Below, piece after piece: positions 25,375-34,372 of a stretch of DNA of 64,000 nt. How positions within the stretch are numbered: position 1 is the stretch's first letter; the number at the start of each line of letters is the position of its first letter. The stretch is taken from NCBI GenBank assembly GCA_028819495.1, contig JAPPLI010000100.1, positions 1-64,000 on the forward strand. The letters run 5' to 3'. A program made the translations under genes and the position numbers. The stretch is from Gammaproteobacteria bacterium (GTDB lineage: Bacteria > Pseudomonadota > Gammaproteobacteria > Eutrophobiales > Eutrophobiaceae). The notes beneath the pieces were generated by a model that was not told the origin of the DNA, ran no database searches, and saw only the letters and a program-made list of their open reading frames with translations.

Positions 25375-26718
25375 TCAGGGCAGGGATTCAGGCATCAGGC
25401 TCTTTCTGGCCAGCCAGCGCCGTATGACGCCGTGGCGGTGCTTGTTGATTGGGTGGTTGTACAGCAATACCGCCCCGGCGACGCCTATGATGGCGGGCAG
25501 GAAAAGCCCGACGAAGATGAGTCCCCGGATTGCCTGTACGTCATTCTGACCCATTGGCTGAAATCCCAGAATGCCCAGTAACGGCAGGGCGATCCCTACC
25601 CCGCCGGCAAAAGCGACCTTTACCATGAAGTTGTAAACCGCCATGTATATCGCCGCATCGTCACTGCCGCCTTTCATCATGCCGTACTCGATGGTGTCGG
25701 CAATCAAGGCCGGCGGCATTACCCAGATTACTGAGATGATCGGTCCGTGCACCAGGGCGACTAGCAGCAACTGTGAAAAATCGCCGGGAGCGACCAGCAG
25801 GTACAAAGGTTGGACGGCAAGGTAGCCGAACCCTCCCCAGAACAAGGCCCGGTGCCTGCCGTAGCGGTTGCCGAATCTGACCCACAACGGCAGACAGGCG
25901 ATACCGATCAGGTATTGAATCAGCACAAACTTCAGAAATCCCGAACGCGGCATCTGCAATATGTGTTCGAACGTGAATATGAGCGATGCATTCATCACGC
26001 TGCCGCCGAGCCAGAGGAAAAAAACGCCGATGATCAAACGCACGAAGGGTTTGTTTACAAACAACAGCTTTAATGAGGAAAACAGGCCGTGTTTACCTGA
26101 TTCCACAAACGCGGTCTTGGGCGTGACCAGTGTTGCACCGGAAGCTGCAACCGGGAGCAGGACCAGCAGGAACACGACATATACCCACAAGATGTCCCGC
26201 AACGCGGGATTCTCTTCCCGCAAAAACACGACGGGCAACAGGGTCGCGAGGATGATTCCTATCATGGTGCCCGTCTCCCGGTAACCGTTGATGCGGGTAC
26301 GCGCGGTGTAATCCCGGGACAGTTCAGCCCCCCAGGACAGGTAGGGTATCTGCACGGTAGTCCAGGCCACGTAAAAAATCAGGGCCACGGCGAACAGGTA
26401 GGTCTTGCTGACGGCGACGGGCGGACTCAGAAACAGGTACAGGCTAATCATCAGCAACGGTACGCCAGCCGCGATCCAGGGCTTGCGCCGCCCCCAGGGG
26501 CCGCGGGTCCGGTCCGACAGGTGACCGATAACGGGGTCCGTGATCGCGTCCCAGGCGCGGGCAATGAAAAAGATGCCCCCGACCGCGGCCAGTTCCAGCC
26601 CCAGTTCCGCCGCGTAAAACGGCGGGACGTAGATGATCAGCGGCATTCCGAGCATCGCCAGGGGTATGGCCGGCAACATGTAAGCCAGCAGGGAAGTCCT
26701 GTCAGTGGCGGATCTCAT
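25375..26718 (-). CDS. GPH-family (MelB-like) sugar/organic solute symporter
   Basis: A 447-residue major-facilitator protein with about 12 hydrophobic segments. The GPH signature is visible in the loop between helices 2 and 3: RAWDAITDPVIGHLSDRTRG, then WGRRKPW. These carriers couple glycosides or other organic molecules to sodium or protons. AAAGGAG precedes the ATG. It is the last gene of the minus-strand operon with GMC oxidoreductase and acyl-CoA ligase, and so probably takes up that pathway's substrate. Confidence 0.88.
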   Translation of the reverse strand: MRSATDRTSLLAYMLPAIPLAMLGMPLIIYVPPFYAAELGLELAAVGGIFFIARAWDAITDPVIGHLSDRTRGPWGRRKPWIAAGVPLLMISLYLFLSPPVAVSKTYLFAVALIFYVAWTTVQIPYLSWGAELSRDYTARTRINGYRETGTMIGIILATLLPVVFLREENPALRDILWVYVVFLLVLLPVAASGATLVTPKTAFVESGKHGLFSSLKLLFVNKPFVRLIIGVFFLWLGGSVMNASLIFTFEHILQMPRSGFLKFVLIQYLIGIACLPLWVRFGNRYGRHRALFWGGFGYLAVQPLYLLVAPGDFSQLLLVALVHGPIISVIWVMPPALIADTIEYGMMKGGSDDAAIYMAVYNFMVKVAFAGGVGIALPLLGILGFQPMGQNDVQAIRGLIFVGLFLPAIIGVAGAVLLYNHPINKHRHGVIRRWLARKSLMPESLP

Positions 26719-26752
26719 AGTATGACTCCTTTTGTTTCATTTGCCGGCGAAC

Positions 26753-28366
26753 TTATCCGGCCAGTGCGGCTCTCACCAGGTCCGCGCCCTTTTCACCGAT
26801 CATGAGCACCGTGGCATTGGTATTGCCGGTGACCAGGGTCGGCATGACGGAAGCGTCTATGACCCATAACCCGTCAACGCCTCTTACCTTCAGGTCCGGG
26901 CTGACCACGGCTTGCGCATCATTCCCCATCCTGCAGGTCCCGACCGGGTGGTACATGGGAAAAGCCGCATCCTTCACGAAGTCCCTGAGTTGATCGCCGG
27001 AAAAGACCTCATCGTCCGGCTGGCGCCAGCGTACCAGGTGGCCAACGAAAGCAGGCTGCTCCGTGATCCTCCTGGCCAGCCGGCAGGCGTCGACGAGTTG
27101 CTCGATGTCGTCCCCGGAATCCAGCATCGGGTAATGAATACGGGGCGGTTCCAGCGGATCGGAGGAGCGTAAGGCAATCTCGCCCCGGCTTCCCGTCCGC
27201 ATCAAGCCGACCGCGCCGCCGGCGATTCGTTCTTTGCTCAGAACGGCGCTATTTTCCGCGATATCTACATGAAACGGCGCCATGGTGACCTGAATGTTGG
27301 GTGTCCTGAATTTCTCCCGGGTACGGATAAACGCGTGGGCATGGGCAATCGGCGTCGTCAGCAATCCCTTACCGTTAACCAGGAACCGGATCAACTGCAC
27401 CACGTTATGCAAAGGTCCGGTCCGGCTTCCCAGGGTCTCGCCGTTAACGTCGAACGAATAACGGATACCTGTATGCTCCTGCAGGTTTTTTCCTATTCCC
27501 GGTGAATGCGCAATACCGTCGATGCCCACCCGCTTGAGCGCTTGTGCGTCACCGATACCGGACAGTTGCAACAGTTTAGGTGAAGCGATGGAGCCGGCAC
27601 TCAGTATTACGGCGGCGCGGGCCAATGCCTTCCCGTATTGGCCAACTCCGTCTCTCACGAATTCAATGCCGTTTGCCCTGGCGCCGTCAAACAGGATCCG
27701 TGTCACTTGACTGTTAAGTTGTATGTGCAGGTTAGATCGCTTCCGAACCGGGTTCAGGTATGCCTGCACAGCGGACTCGCGCCAACCCCTGCGCTGGGCC
27801 ACCTGGACATAGTCCACTCCTTCATGCTCTGCTCCGTTCAGGTCATGACTCCTGGGGATGCCGGCTTCCTGCGCTGCCTTGATCCAGGCATGGGTCAGCG
27901 CGCTGTCAACGTTCAGTTCTTCCACGGAGTGTGGCCCCTGCCGGCCACGCCATTCATCTTCACCGCGCCGGTTACATTCCAGACGCTTGAAATACGGCAG
28001 GACCGATGCGTAATCCCAGCCGGTACAACCCAGGTCAGACCAGCGATCATAATCATCCCTGTGACCGCGGATAAACATCATGCCGTTTATAGCGCTGCCC
28101 CCTCCCAGGCAAAGGCCGCTCCACCAGGAATCCACCTTGCCGGCGCGGGTCGGGTCCGGTTCGACCTCGTACATCCAGTTAAATCGGGGACTGAAGACGG
28201 CAGCGCCGCTGGCCGCCGGGACACGGCTGAAGGGATGCCTGTCGCTGCCCCCTGCCTCCATAAGCAGGACGGAAAGAGAGGGGTCTTCGGATAAACGGCC
28301 CGCAACGACACAGCCGGCCGACCCGCCGCCGACCACGATCACGTCATATTCGATGATGGCGTCCAC
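26753..28366 (-). CDS. GMC-family FAD oxidoreductase
   Basis: A flavoprotein alcohol/choline dehydrogenase-type oxidoreductase, about 537 residues from GTG 28366, which comes one base after the upstream stop. The FAD dinucleotide motif is VIVVGGGSAGCVVAGRL near the start; GMC patterns follow, including GGGSAINGMMFIRGH and the C-terminal HPVGTCRMG with the catalytic histidine region. A longer frame exists but overlaps the preceding gene. Its operon partners (acyl-CoA ligase, SnoaL-like lipoprotein, dehydratase, symporter) suggest oxidation of an alcohol in a catabolic route; the substrate is unknown. Confidence 0.92.
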   Translation of the reverse strand: MDAIIEYDVIVVGGGSAGCVVAGRLSEDPSLSVLLMEAGGSDRHPFSRVPAASGAAVFSPRFNWMYEVEPDPTRAGKVDSWWSGLCLGGGSAINGMMFIRGHRDDYDRWSDLGCTGWDYASVLPYFKRLECNRRGEDEWRGRQGPHSVEELNVDSALTHAWIKAAQEAGIPRSHDLNGAEHEGVDYVQVAQRRGWRESAVQAYLNPVRKRSNLHIQLNSQVTRILFDGARANGIEFVRDGVGQYGKALARAAVILSAGSIASPKLLQLSGIGDAQALKRVGIDGIAHSPGIGKNLQEHTGIRYSFDVNGETLGSRTGPLHNVVQLIRFLVNGKGLLTTPIAHAHAFIRTREKFRTPNIQVTMAPFHVDIAENSAVLSKERIAGGAVGLMRTGSRGEIALRSSDPLEPPRIHYPMLDSGDDIEQLVDACRLARRITEQPAFVGHLVRWRQPDDEVFSGDQLRDFVKDAAFPMYHPVGTCRMGNDAQAVVSPDLKVRGVDGLWVIDASVMPTLVTGNTNATVLMIGEKGADLVRAALAG

Positions 28367-28367
28367 T

Positions 28368-28859
28368 TTATGGCGAATTATTATTCCCCATATCCAGGAT
28401 AATCTTCCATGTACCATCGTCCTGGCGTTCCCATAACAGGATATATTTGCCTTGTCGCGGGTTGGACCGATTTTCGGCGCCTGCGTCTTGAGGAACAAAA
28501 TCGGCGACAAAATTGCCGCGTGTGAGCGCCCAGTTGCCCTCTGTAATCACGGAATCGACGGTTACGTCCAGTTGCTCGATAGTGAAAGTGCTGTGAACGG
28601 TCTCCGCAAACCGGCGCAGCGCCTGTTTCCCTTCCAGCGCCGGCAGTGTGTTGTGCATACCGACTGCGTCATCGGCAAAAATGTCCAGCCAGCGTTCGAT
28701 ATCACCTGTCTTATACGGCTCGATATAACTATTGAGCACCAGTTGCTCGAAATCCGGCAGGGGCGCCATTTGCTGATCCTGCCTGGAACAACCGGCGACA
28801 GTCAGCAGAAATACCGGAATCAAAAGTAATCCGAAAAAGTTATTCATCAGTGTATTCAA
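28368..28859 (-). CDS. SnoaL/NTF2-like lipoprotein
   Basis: A 163-residue lipoprotein. A short signal ends in the lipobox LTVAGC, so the mature protein is probably anchored in a membrane. The rest is an NTF2-like fold: YIEPYKTGDIERWLDIFADDA, then LEGKQALRRFAETV, and the end WERQDDGTWKIILDMG. Such domains bind or isomerise small hydrophobic molecules. It lies 3 bp after the acyl-CoA ligase and almost touches the GMC gene, so it is firmly part of that operon. Its biochemical role is unknown. Confidence 0.82.
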   Translation of the reverse strand: MNTLMNNFFGLLLIPVFLLTVAGCSRQDQQMAPLPDFEQLVLNSYIEPYKTGDIERWLDIFADDAVGMHNTLPALEGKQALRRFAETVHSTFTIEQLDVTVDSVITEGNWALTRGNFVADFVPQDAGAENRSNPRQGKYILLWERQDDGTWKIILDMGNNNSP

Positions 28860-28862
28860 TAT

Positions 28863-30416
28863 TCAGTACCCGTATTTTTGAAGATAATCTTCCCTGATCA
28901 GTTGCTTCTTTATTTTGCCGGAATCTTCACGCGGCAGACGATCAACGAATTCGTAAACCCTGGGGACCTTGAAATCCGCAATTCTTGTCTTGAGATGGGC
29001 CGCAGCCGCATCTCCGTTCAGCATCCCTCTCTTTTGGATAACCGCTACAAGTTTTTCGCCGAATTCAGCATCGGGTATGCCAAATACGACACAATCGATC
29101 ACATCGTCCATGGCAATCAATACCTCTTCGATTTCCGCTGGATAGATATTCACGCCACCGCATATCACCATGTCCGATTGGCGGGATGAAATATATAAAT
29201 AACCCTCATCATCCAGATAGCCGATATCTCCTGTCACCAGGAACCCGTTTTGCTGCAGGCCGGCACTGCCTGAGTCCGCATTGCGATAAGAGATACAATG
29301 GGAACCCTCGTGTTTCACGCAGATTAGGCCCTCTTCAAAAGCATTGCGCCTGTTTCCTTCCACTCCACGAATTTCGATCTCTACCCCCGGCGCCGGACGC
29401 CCGACTGTACTTGGGCGCTCCAGCCATTCAGCAGAACTGCAACAGGTAATGATGCCTGTTTCCGTCATGGCGTAATATTCGTAAATCACGCTCCCCCACC
29501 AATTGATCATGCTTCTTTTAACATCCGCCGGACAAGGCGCGGCGCCATGAGTGACGTGAACCAGGGAATCAAGTCGATATGCGCCTCGGATGTCATCGGG
29601 TAAATCCAGCAACCGGACAAACATGGTGGGTACCAGGTGCAGGTGGGTGATTTTATGCCGTTCTATCAACGACAGCAAACCTTCCGCATTGAAGCGCGCC
29701 GCGAGGACAAGTATGCCGCCGGATTGCAGCACCATATTGGCGTAGCCGTTAGGCGCAGAATGATACAGGGGTCCTGCCATCACCGAGCGAAGCGGGGTTT
29801 GCTCGAAACCCCAGGCATATGTGGTCCTCTCGCTGATCCTGGCTACGATATCAGGAGTTACGTCTTTGCGCAGTACAGCTTTGGGTCTGCCACTGCTGCC
29901 GGAAGTATAAAACAACGGTGGCCTGAATTTTTTATTCGATGCAGTGCAACGTGGACTCTCTTCGACCCAGCGGGACCAATCCAGGAAACCGGGTTCAAGA
30001 TCTCCCGCGCCATCCGTAACGTTATAGCATTCCGTGATCTCGTCCGGTGTGGTTACTACAATCACCGGAACCCGGCCAATTACCACTGCCAGCTCTCGGG
30101 TCAATAAATCAGAATGCACAATAACAGCCTTCGCCTGACAATCGGCCAATATGAAACTGATCTCTGCCGGTTTTAAATGCCAGTTTACCGGCACAACGTC
30201 GAAGCCGAGATAATGGGATGCCTCATGGATAATAAAGTAAGGGATATCATTGCGGAGAATGACAGCAACAGCATCGTCCTCGCAAATTCCCAGAGAGCTT
30301 AAGCCGCCGGCAACGTGCCTTGCTGCAGAATCCAGGTCACCGGCAGAACAGGTCCGTTCGCCGAATACCAGGGTGGCGAGCTCCGTATCCACGTCAGGAG
30401 GGAGAACGCGGGGCAA
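28863..30416 (-). CDS. AMP-forming acyl-CoA synthetase
   Basis: A 517-residue adenylate-forming ligase. The P-loop-like motif is FYTSGSSGRPKAV (about 168-180), followed by YEYYAMTETGIITC, GDIGYLDDEGYLYISSR and the C-terminal lysine in LPREDSGKIKK. These enzymes activate a carboxylic acid as an acyl-AMP and transfer it to CoA. The ATG lies 23 bp inside the end of the upstream dehydratase gene. Chain-length or aromatic preference cannot be read from the sequence. Confidence 0.9.
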   Translation of the reverse strand: MPRVLPPDVDTELATLVFGERTCSAGDLDSAARHVAGGLSSLGICEDDAVAVILRNDIPYFIIHEASHYLGFDVVPVNWHLKPAEISFILADCQAKAVIVHSDLLTRELAVVIGRVPVIVVTTPDEITECYNVTDGAGDLEPGFLDWSRWVEESPRCTASNKKFRPPLFYTSGSSGRPKAVLRKDVTPDIVARISERTTYAWGFEQTPLRSVMAGPLYHSAPNGYANMVLQSGGILVLAARFNAEGLLSLIERHKITHLHLVPTMFVRLLDLPDDIRGAYRLDSLVHVTHGAAPCPADVKRSMINWWGSVIYEYYAMTETGIITCCSSAEWLERPSTVGRPAPGVEIEIRGVEGNRRNAFEEGLICVKHEGSHCISYRNADSGSAGLQQNGFLVTGDIGYLDDEGYLYISSRQSDMVICGGVNIYPAEIEEVLIAMDDVIDCVVFGIPDAEFGEKLVAVIQKRGMLNGDAAAAHLKTRIADFKVPRVYEFVDRLPREDSGKIKKQLIREDYLQKYGY

Positions 30417-31422
30417 GAAGGCCGTGTCTCAACCCGTCCCGTCCGCGCTTGATTAAACCGGTAAAGCTGTCGATATCAATGTTTGAACCACAGACGATCA
30501 GGGCAACCCGTTTACCCCTGAGCCGGTCTGCAAGCGGTCCGAAAGCGGCGGCCGTCGTCGCGGCGCCGGCAGGCTCAACCGCCAGTTTCATGTGCTCAAA
30601 CAGGATAGCGGCCGCTGCCGCGAGTTCATCATCCGATACCAGAACCAGGTCATCCAGTGAACGCTCGCACATCGCGTAGCAATAGTCGGTGGTGAACGGC
30701 GGAGCCAGGCTGTCAGCTATCGTTGACAGCTCGGTAAGGCTCTGCGCCGAACCGGCTTCCAGGCTTTTCTTCATCACGGCAGCCCCTTCGGGTTCAACCC
30801 CGTAAACCTTGCATTTTGTATTCAACAGCCCGGTTACCACTCCGACGCCGGAGCACAACCCGCCGCCGCCGATGGGCACGACTACCGCGTCAAGGTCCGG
30901 TACCGCATCGTGCAACTCCAGACCACAGGTGCCGGTTCCTTCCGTTACCCGCCGACTTTCGAATGGATGAATAAAGACCCGCCCCTCTTTTTCCACTATT
31001 TCCTCGACCATCCTGAAGCCGACCGGTCCATTTTCTGCAATCAGGATATCCGCGCCCAGAGCGCGGGCGATTTCAATGCGGATGGGGTTGGCGCTGGCCT
31101 GCATGACCACCTTTACGCTCGTGCCGACACAGCGCGCCGCATAGGCGGCAGCAATGGCATGGTTGCCGGCGCTCATTGCGGTAATGCCCCGGTCAAGCTG
31201 TTCAGACGACAATGCCAGCACGTTATTAACTGCGCCCCGGACCTTGAACGTACCGGTACGCTGCAACAATTCCAGTTTCAGAAACAGTTCCGTTTCCGTC
31301 CCGAGCCGGGAGCCGACCGTATCCCCTTCCCAATGGAAGGTTGGTGTTATCCGGGTATAAGGTTTCAGCCTGTCGGCAGTTAAACGGAATTCTTCCAGGG
31401 TAGGCGGATTATAGTTACTCAT
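30394..31422 (-). CDS. PLP-dependent serine/threonine dehydratase
   Basis: A fold-type II PLP enzyme, about 342 residues from ATG 31422; a longer TTG start is less likely. The PLP lysine is in TGTFKVRGA, and the phosphate-binding GGGGLCSG and ALIVCGSNID are present. Members deaminate serine or threonine to keto acids, and some act as racemases or on hydroxy-aspartate. No C-terminal ACT regulatory domain is present, so it is the catabolic form. It is the first enzyme gene after the AraC regulator (50 bp) and overlaps the ligase gene by 23 bp. Confidence 0.9.
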   Translation of the reverse strand: MSNYNPPTLEEFRLTADRLKPYTRITPTFHWEGDTVGSRLGTETELFLKLELLQRTGTFKVRGAVNNVLALSSEQLDRGITAMSAGNHAIAAAYAARCVGTSVKVVMQASANPIRIEIARALGADILIAENGPVGFRMVEEIVEKEGRVFIHPFESRRVTEGTGTCGLELHDAVPDLDAVVVPIGGGGLCSGVGVVTGLLNTKCKVYGVEPEGAAVMKKSLEAGSAQSLTELSTIADSLAPPFTTDYCYAMCERSLDDLVLVSDDELAAAAAILFEHMKLAVEPAGAATTAAAFGPLADRLRGKRVALIVCGSNIDIDSFTGLIKRGRDGLRHGLLAPRSPS

Positions 31423-31472
31423 TACTGAAGCCCGCCATTCCGGGTCATCGGACAATAGTTGCTTATATCCAT

Positions 31473-32519
31473 TTACACCGCTATCGGGGTATGTCCGGTT
31501 CTCACCTGCCTGGGGGTTACTCCAAAGTGCTTCCTGAATGCCGTGGTAAAATTACTCGAATACTCATAGCCCAGGTTCATGGCGATTTCAGTAATCGTCA
31601 TCTCCGTATTAGCCAGTAAATCACAAGCCTTTTCCATGCGCGCCCGATGCAGGTAATTATGTACGGTCGTGCCGACGGCCTGCCTGAACACCCGCATCAA
31701 CTGAGTCTCGTTCCAGGACAGGGTTTTTGCCAGTTCACTGATGGTAGGCGCTTTCGACAAATCATTATCGAGAATTTCACATATCTCCGCGACGCGTTTG
31801 ACGTCCCTCTGCCGTAGCGGTGTTTTATCCGATCCCGTAGCCGTCCACATTTTTGATAACTGGTCCAGTGTGAAACAAAGCAATTCCAGGGTCTTGGCCT
31901 CAATCTGTAACTGTTGCAGGCGGCCCGTATAATTCGTTTCAAACAGAGACCTGACGGCAGAAATCATTTCGGGACGCATACGTACCGCACAGTAGTACAT
32001 GTCCTTCTGCTCACCGTACAGGAACTGTCCCAGGGGCGTGGACTTCAACAGCGATGTGCCGGAAATGATTTCTTCCAGGAATGGCGGTTCACACAACAGG
32101 GTGACCGATTGTTCGTGCTGGTGTGCGGGGAAACACTCAATCTTTTTCATCCCGGAAGGCTGAATCAATACTCCGAAGGTCATGGGGTCCACCGGTTCCA
32201 GTTCTCCTCCCTCGGCGCCTATCTCACTACTGCCGCTGTAACGGAAATGAAATTTGACCACGTCACCGCTTTCACTCATATCACTGTGGGCAGAATCATG
32301 TTCCACATCACCTATCAGGACAGCCAGCCCCTTCCTGACCATGCAGATGTCCTTTATTCCGTGAGTCTCCGGTACAGGCGTCGCCAGTCGTAATCCAAAA
32401 TGGTGATCATAAGGTTGTTGATCAAGCGGTGCATATTGGGGCGGTATGTCTTTCAGCAATTCGGGAGTGGCATTTTCCCGTTTGATCGGTACTACTGATT
32501 CCGGTTTGTTTTCAGGCAT
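31473..32519 (-). CDS. AraC-family transcriptional regulator
   Basis: A 348-residue regulator. The C-terminal DNA-binding domain has ISELAKTLSWNETQLMRVFRQ, then TEIAMNLGYEYSSNFTTAFRKHFGVTP, both helix-turn-helices of the family. The N-terminal two-thirds are an unassigned sensing domain. It is divergent from the flavin oxidase gene (93 bp apart) and directly upstream of the dehydratase-to-symporter operon, so it could control both. Its own transcription runs into the operon. Confidence 0.92.
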   Translation of the reverse strand: MPENKPESVVPIKRENATPELLKDIPPQYAPLDQQPYDHHFGLRLATPVPETHGIKDICMVRKGLAVLIGDVEHDSAHSDMSESGDVVKFHFRYSGSSEIGAEGGELEPVDPMTFGVLIQPSGMKKIECFPAHQHEQSVTLLCEPPFLEEIISGTSLLKSTPLGQFLYGEQKDMYYCAVRMRPEMISAVRSLFETNYTGRLQQLQIEAKTLELLCFTLDQLSKMWTATGSDKTPLRQRDVKRVAEICEILDNDLSKAPTISELAKTLSWNETQLMRVFRQAVGTTVHNYLHRARMEKACDLLANTEMTITEIAMNLGYEYSSNFTTAFRKHFGVTPRQVRTGHTPIAV

Positions 32520-32612
32520 TGATAAACCTCTACAGTTCAGTTTTGCGTTGTCAATATTGATATTCGTACCAAACGCATAATTTTTAACACTGAAAGCAGA
32601 CTTTATTACATA

Positions 32613-34133
32613 ATGGCGCTTATTGACAAACCTGATTGTACGAGCGTGACCATGTTAACTGATTTACACAGAAGAGATGTACTGCGCCGGCTCGGCGCAC
32701 TGGGAATAACAGGCGCTATCGGTCAACTGTATTCAGGTTCATTGTTCGCACGCTCCGGCGAAGCTGCTACAGGGTTGGACCGGTTGGTGGACGGTGAAGT
32801 GGTCAACCGAGCGCATGACCGGTATGAAGCCTGGCGCAATAGCATGGTCTGGCACTTGAGAAAGCCGGAACGCTATCCGGACGCGATCATTCGGGCACAA
32901 TCCGAGCAGGATGTCATCGCCGCGGTGAAATACGCCACCGACAACGGGCTGAAGGTATCGGCCAGAAGCAGCGGTCATAATTCCACCGGCGCGGCACTGC
33001 GGAATGGCGGCCTGCTGATCGACCTGGCGCTGCTTCGCGGCGTCGAAATTGACACCGCACGCAAGACCGCGCGCATCCAACCGGCGCTTTGGTCGGAGCA
33101 ACTTGTGCAGGAAGCTGGTAAACACGGCCTTGCCTTCCCCGCCGCTCACTGCCCTACGGTGGCCCTGGGCGGCTACCTGCTCGGCGGTGGCATGGGCTGG
33201 AATAACGCCCATTGGGACGGCATTGCCTGCCATGCGATAACAAGCGCCGATATCGTCCTGGCCGGCGGCAGGAAGGTCACCGCCAGCGCTGATGCTTATC
33301 CAGACCTGTTCTGGGCCGTGCGCGGCGCCGGTTACGGCTTTTTCGGTGTCGTCACTGCCATGGAATTGCGGCTTTATCCCTTGCCGCGTGCGATCCACAC
33401 CAGCATGTATATCACGCCCCTCGACAAGCTGCACACCGTATTCGCCGCGCTGGATGAACTCAACGAGGTAAAGGATGAGCGCGTAGAGATACTCGTGCTG
33501 TTGATGCACGATCCGCAGGCGTCCGCGGACACACCTCCCGACCAGGCGAAAATATGTATGGTAGGCGTCAATGTGTTTGCCGATACGGAGGATGAAGCCA
33601 GGGCGATGCTGGCGCCGTTTGCGAACAGCGCGCTGGCTGCCGCCAGCGTGTTCAAGCTGGAGTACCAGCCGAGTTCCTTCGAGCAGTTGTATAACCCGGA
33701 GGGTCTTGATACCGGCGTCGGACGTTACATGGTCGATAGCATCTGGACCGAGGAACCGGGACAGTCCCTGCTGTCCCTGGCGGAACATTTCAAAACAACG
33801 CAGTCCGCTCGCACCCATGTATTATGTGCCTACGGGGTGAAGACGGAACTGCGTGAGGATGCCTGCTTCTCACGCATCGCCAATCACTACATCGCCAGCT
33901 ACATGCTCTGGAACGATGCGGCAGACGACGCTGCCAACGAGGTCTGGCTGCGACACACAAACGCGTTGTTGCAACCCTACAGCAAAGGGACTTACATCAA
34001 CGAAATTGAAGCAACCCTGTTCCCGGAACGGGTCAAATCCTCTTTTTCCGAAGAAAGCTGGCAACGCCTGGCAGCGCTACGGAAAAAATACGACCCGGAC
34101 GGGGTTTTTCATTCTTACCCAGGATATTCATAA
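32613..34133 (+). CDS. Tat-exported FAD-linked oxidase (berberine-bridge type)
   Basis: A 506-residue PCMH-type flavoprotein. A Tat-like signal (HRRDVLRRLGALGITGA) is near the N-terminus. The FAD domain has ARSSGHNSTG, whose histidine is normally linked to FAD, and AAHCPTVALGGYLLGGGMGW, whose cysteine is the second covalent anchor in bicovalent enzymes. The C-terminus has a BBE-like ending (KYDPDGVFHSYPG). Such enzymes oxidise sugars or other alcohols with oxygen. It is divergent from the AraC gene and followed by the hairpin array. Confidence 0.9.
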   Translation: MALIDKPDCTSVTMLTDLHRRDVLRRLGALGITGAIGQLYSGSLFARSGEAATGLDRLVDGEVVNRAHDRYEAWRNSMVWHLRKPERYPDAIIRAQSEQDVIAAVKYATDNGLKVSARSSGHNSTGAALRNGGLLIDLALLRGVEIDTARKTARIQPALWSEQLVQEAGKHGLAFPAAHCPTVALGGYLLGGGMGWNNAHWDGIACHAITSADIVLAGGRKVTASADAYPDLFWAVRGAGYGFFGVVTAMELRLYPLPRAIHTSMYITPLDKLHTVFAALDELNEVKDERVEILVLLMHDPQASADTPPDQAKICMVGVNVFADTEDEARAMLAPFANSALAAASVFKLEYQPSSFEQLYNPEGLDTGVGRYMVDSIWTEEPGQSLLSLAEHFKTTQSARTHVLCAYGVKTELREDACFSRIANHYIASYMLWNDAADDAANEVWLRHTNALLQPYSKGTYINEIEATLFPERVKSSFSEESWQRLAALRKKYDPDGVFHSYPGYS

Positions 34134-34153
34134 GCTGCTGTGAGCTGCTTGTG

Positions 34154-34312
34154 TTAAGGAGCCTCTGATTAAGTCAGAGGCTCCTGCGATACAGGGACGT
34201 ATCGCCAAATTTAATGACGATAAGTCATTGAATTTGTGAGCAATACAAAAATCGCATTTTTGTATTGCGTGCTCTGACAAGTCCAGGATGGACTTGTTCA
34301 GAGCTTCCTTAA
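34154..34312. mobile_element. MITE-like element of five consecutive hairpins
   Basis: A 159-bp non-coding segment with imperfect terminal inverted repeats, TTAAGGAGCCTCTGAT (34154-34169) and its partner TTCAGAGCTTCCTTAA (34297-34312), 13 of 16 bases matching. Inside are five stem-loops almost end to end: 34158-34184 (11-bp stem), 34186-34205 (7-bp), 34206-34236 (13-bp, one mismatch), 34240-34268 (13-bp perfect) and 34271-34304 (14-15 bp, one bulge). There is no reading frame of note and no T-tract. TTAA at both ends could be a target duplication. The most likely reading is a non-autonomous transposable element; a structured RNA is the alternative. Confidence 0.7.
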
Positions 34313-34372
34313 TTTCAAAGTTTGTCATTACAGCGTATTGACAATTTAGCGGGCGCCTGGCATGATGCAGCC

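Noticed and set aside
34154..34312. The hairpin array as a cluster of rho-independent terminators for the flavin oxidase gene
   Set aside because: None of the stems is followed by a T-tract in the plus direction in the right place, and the terminal inverted repeats point to a mobile element.
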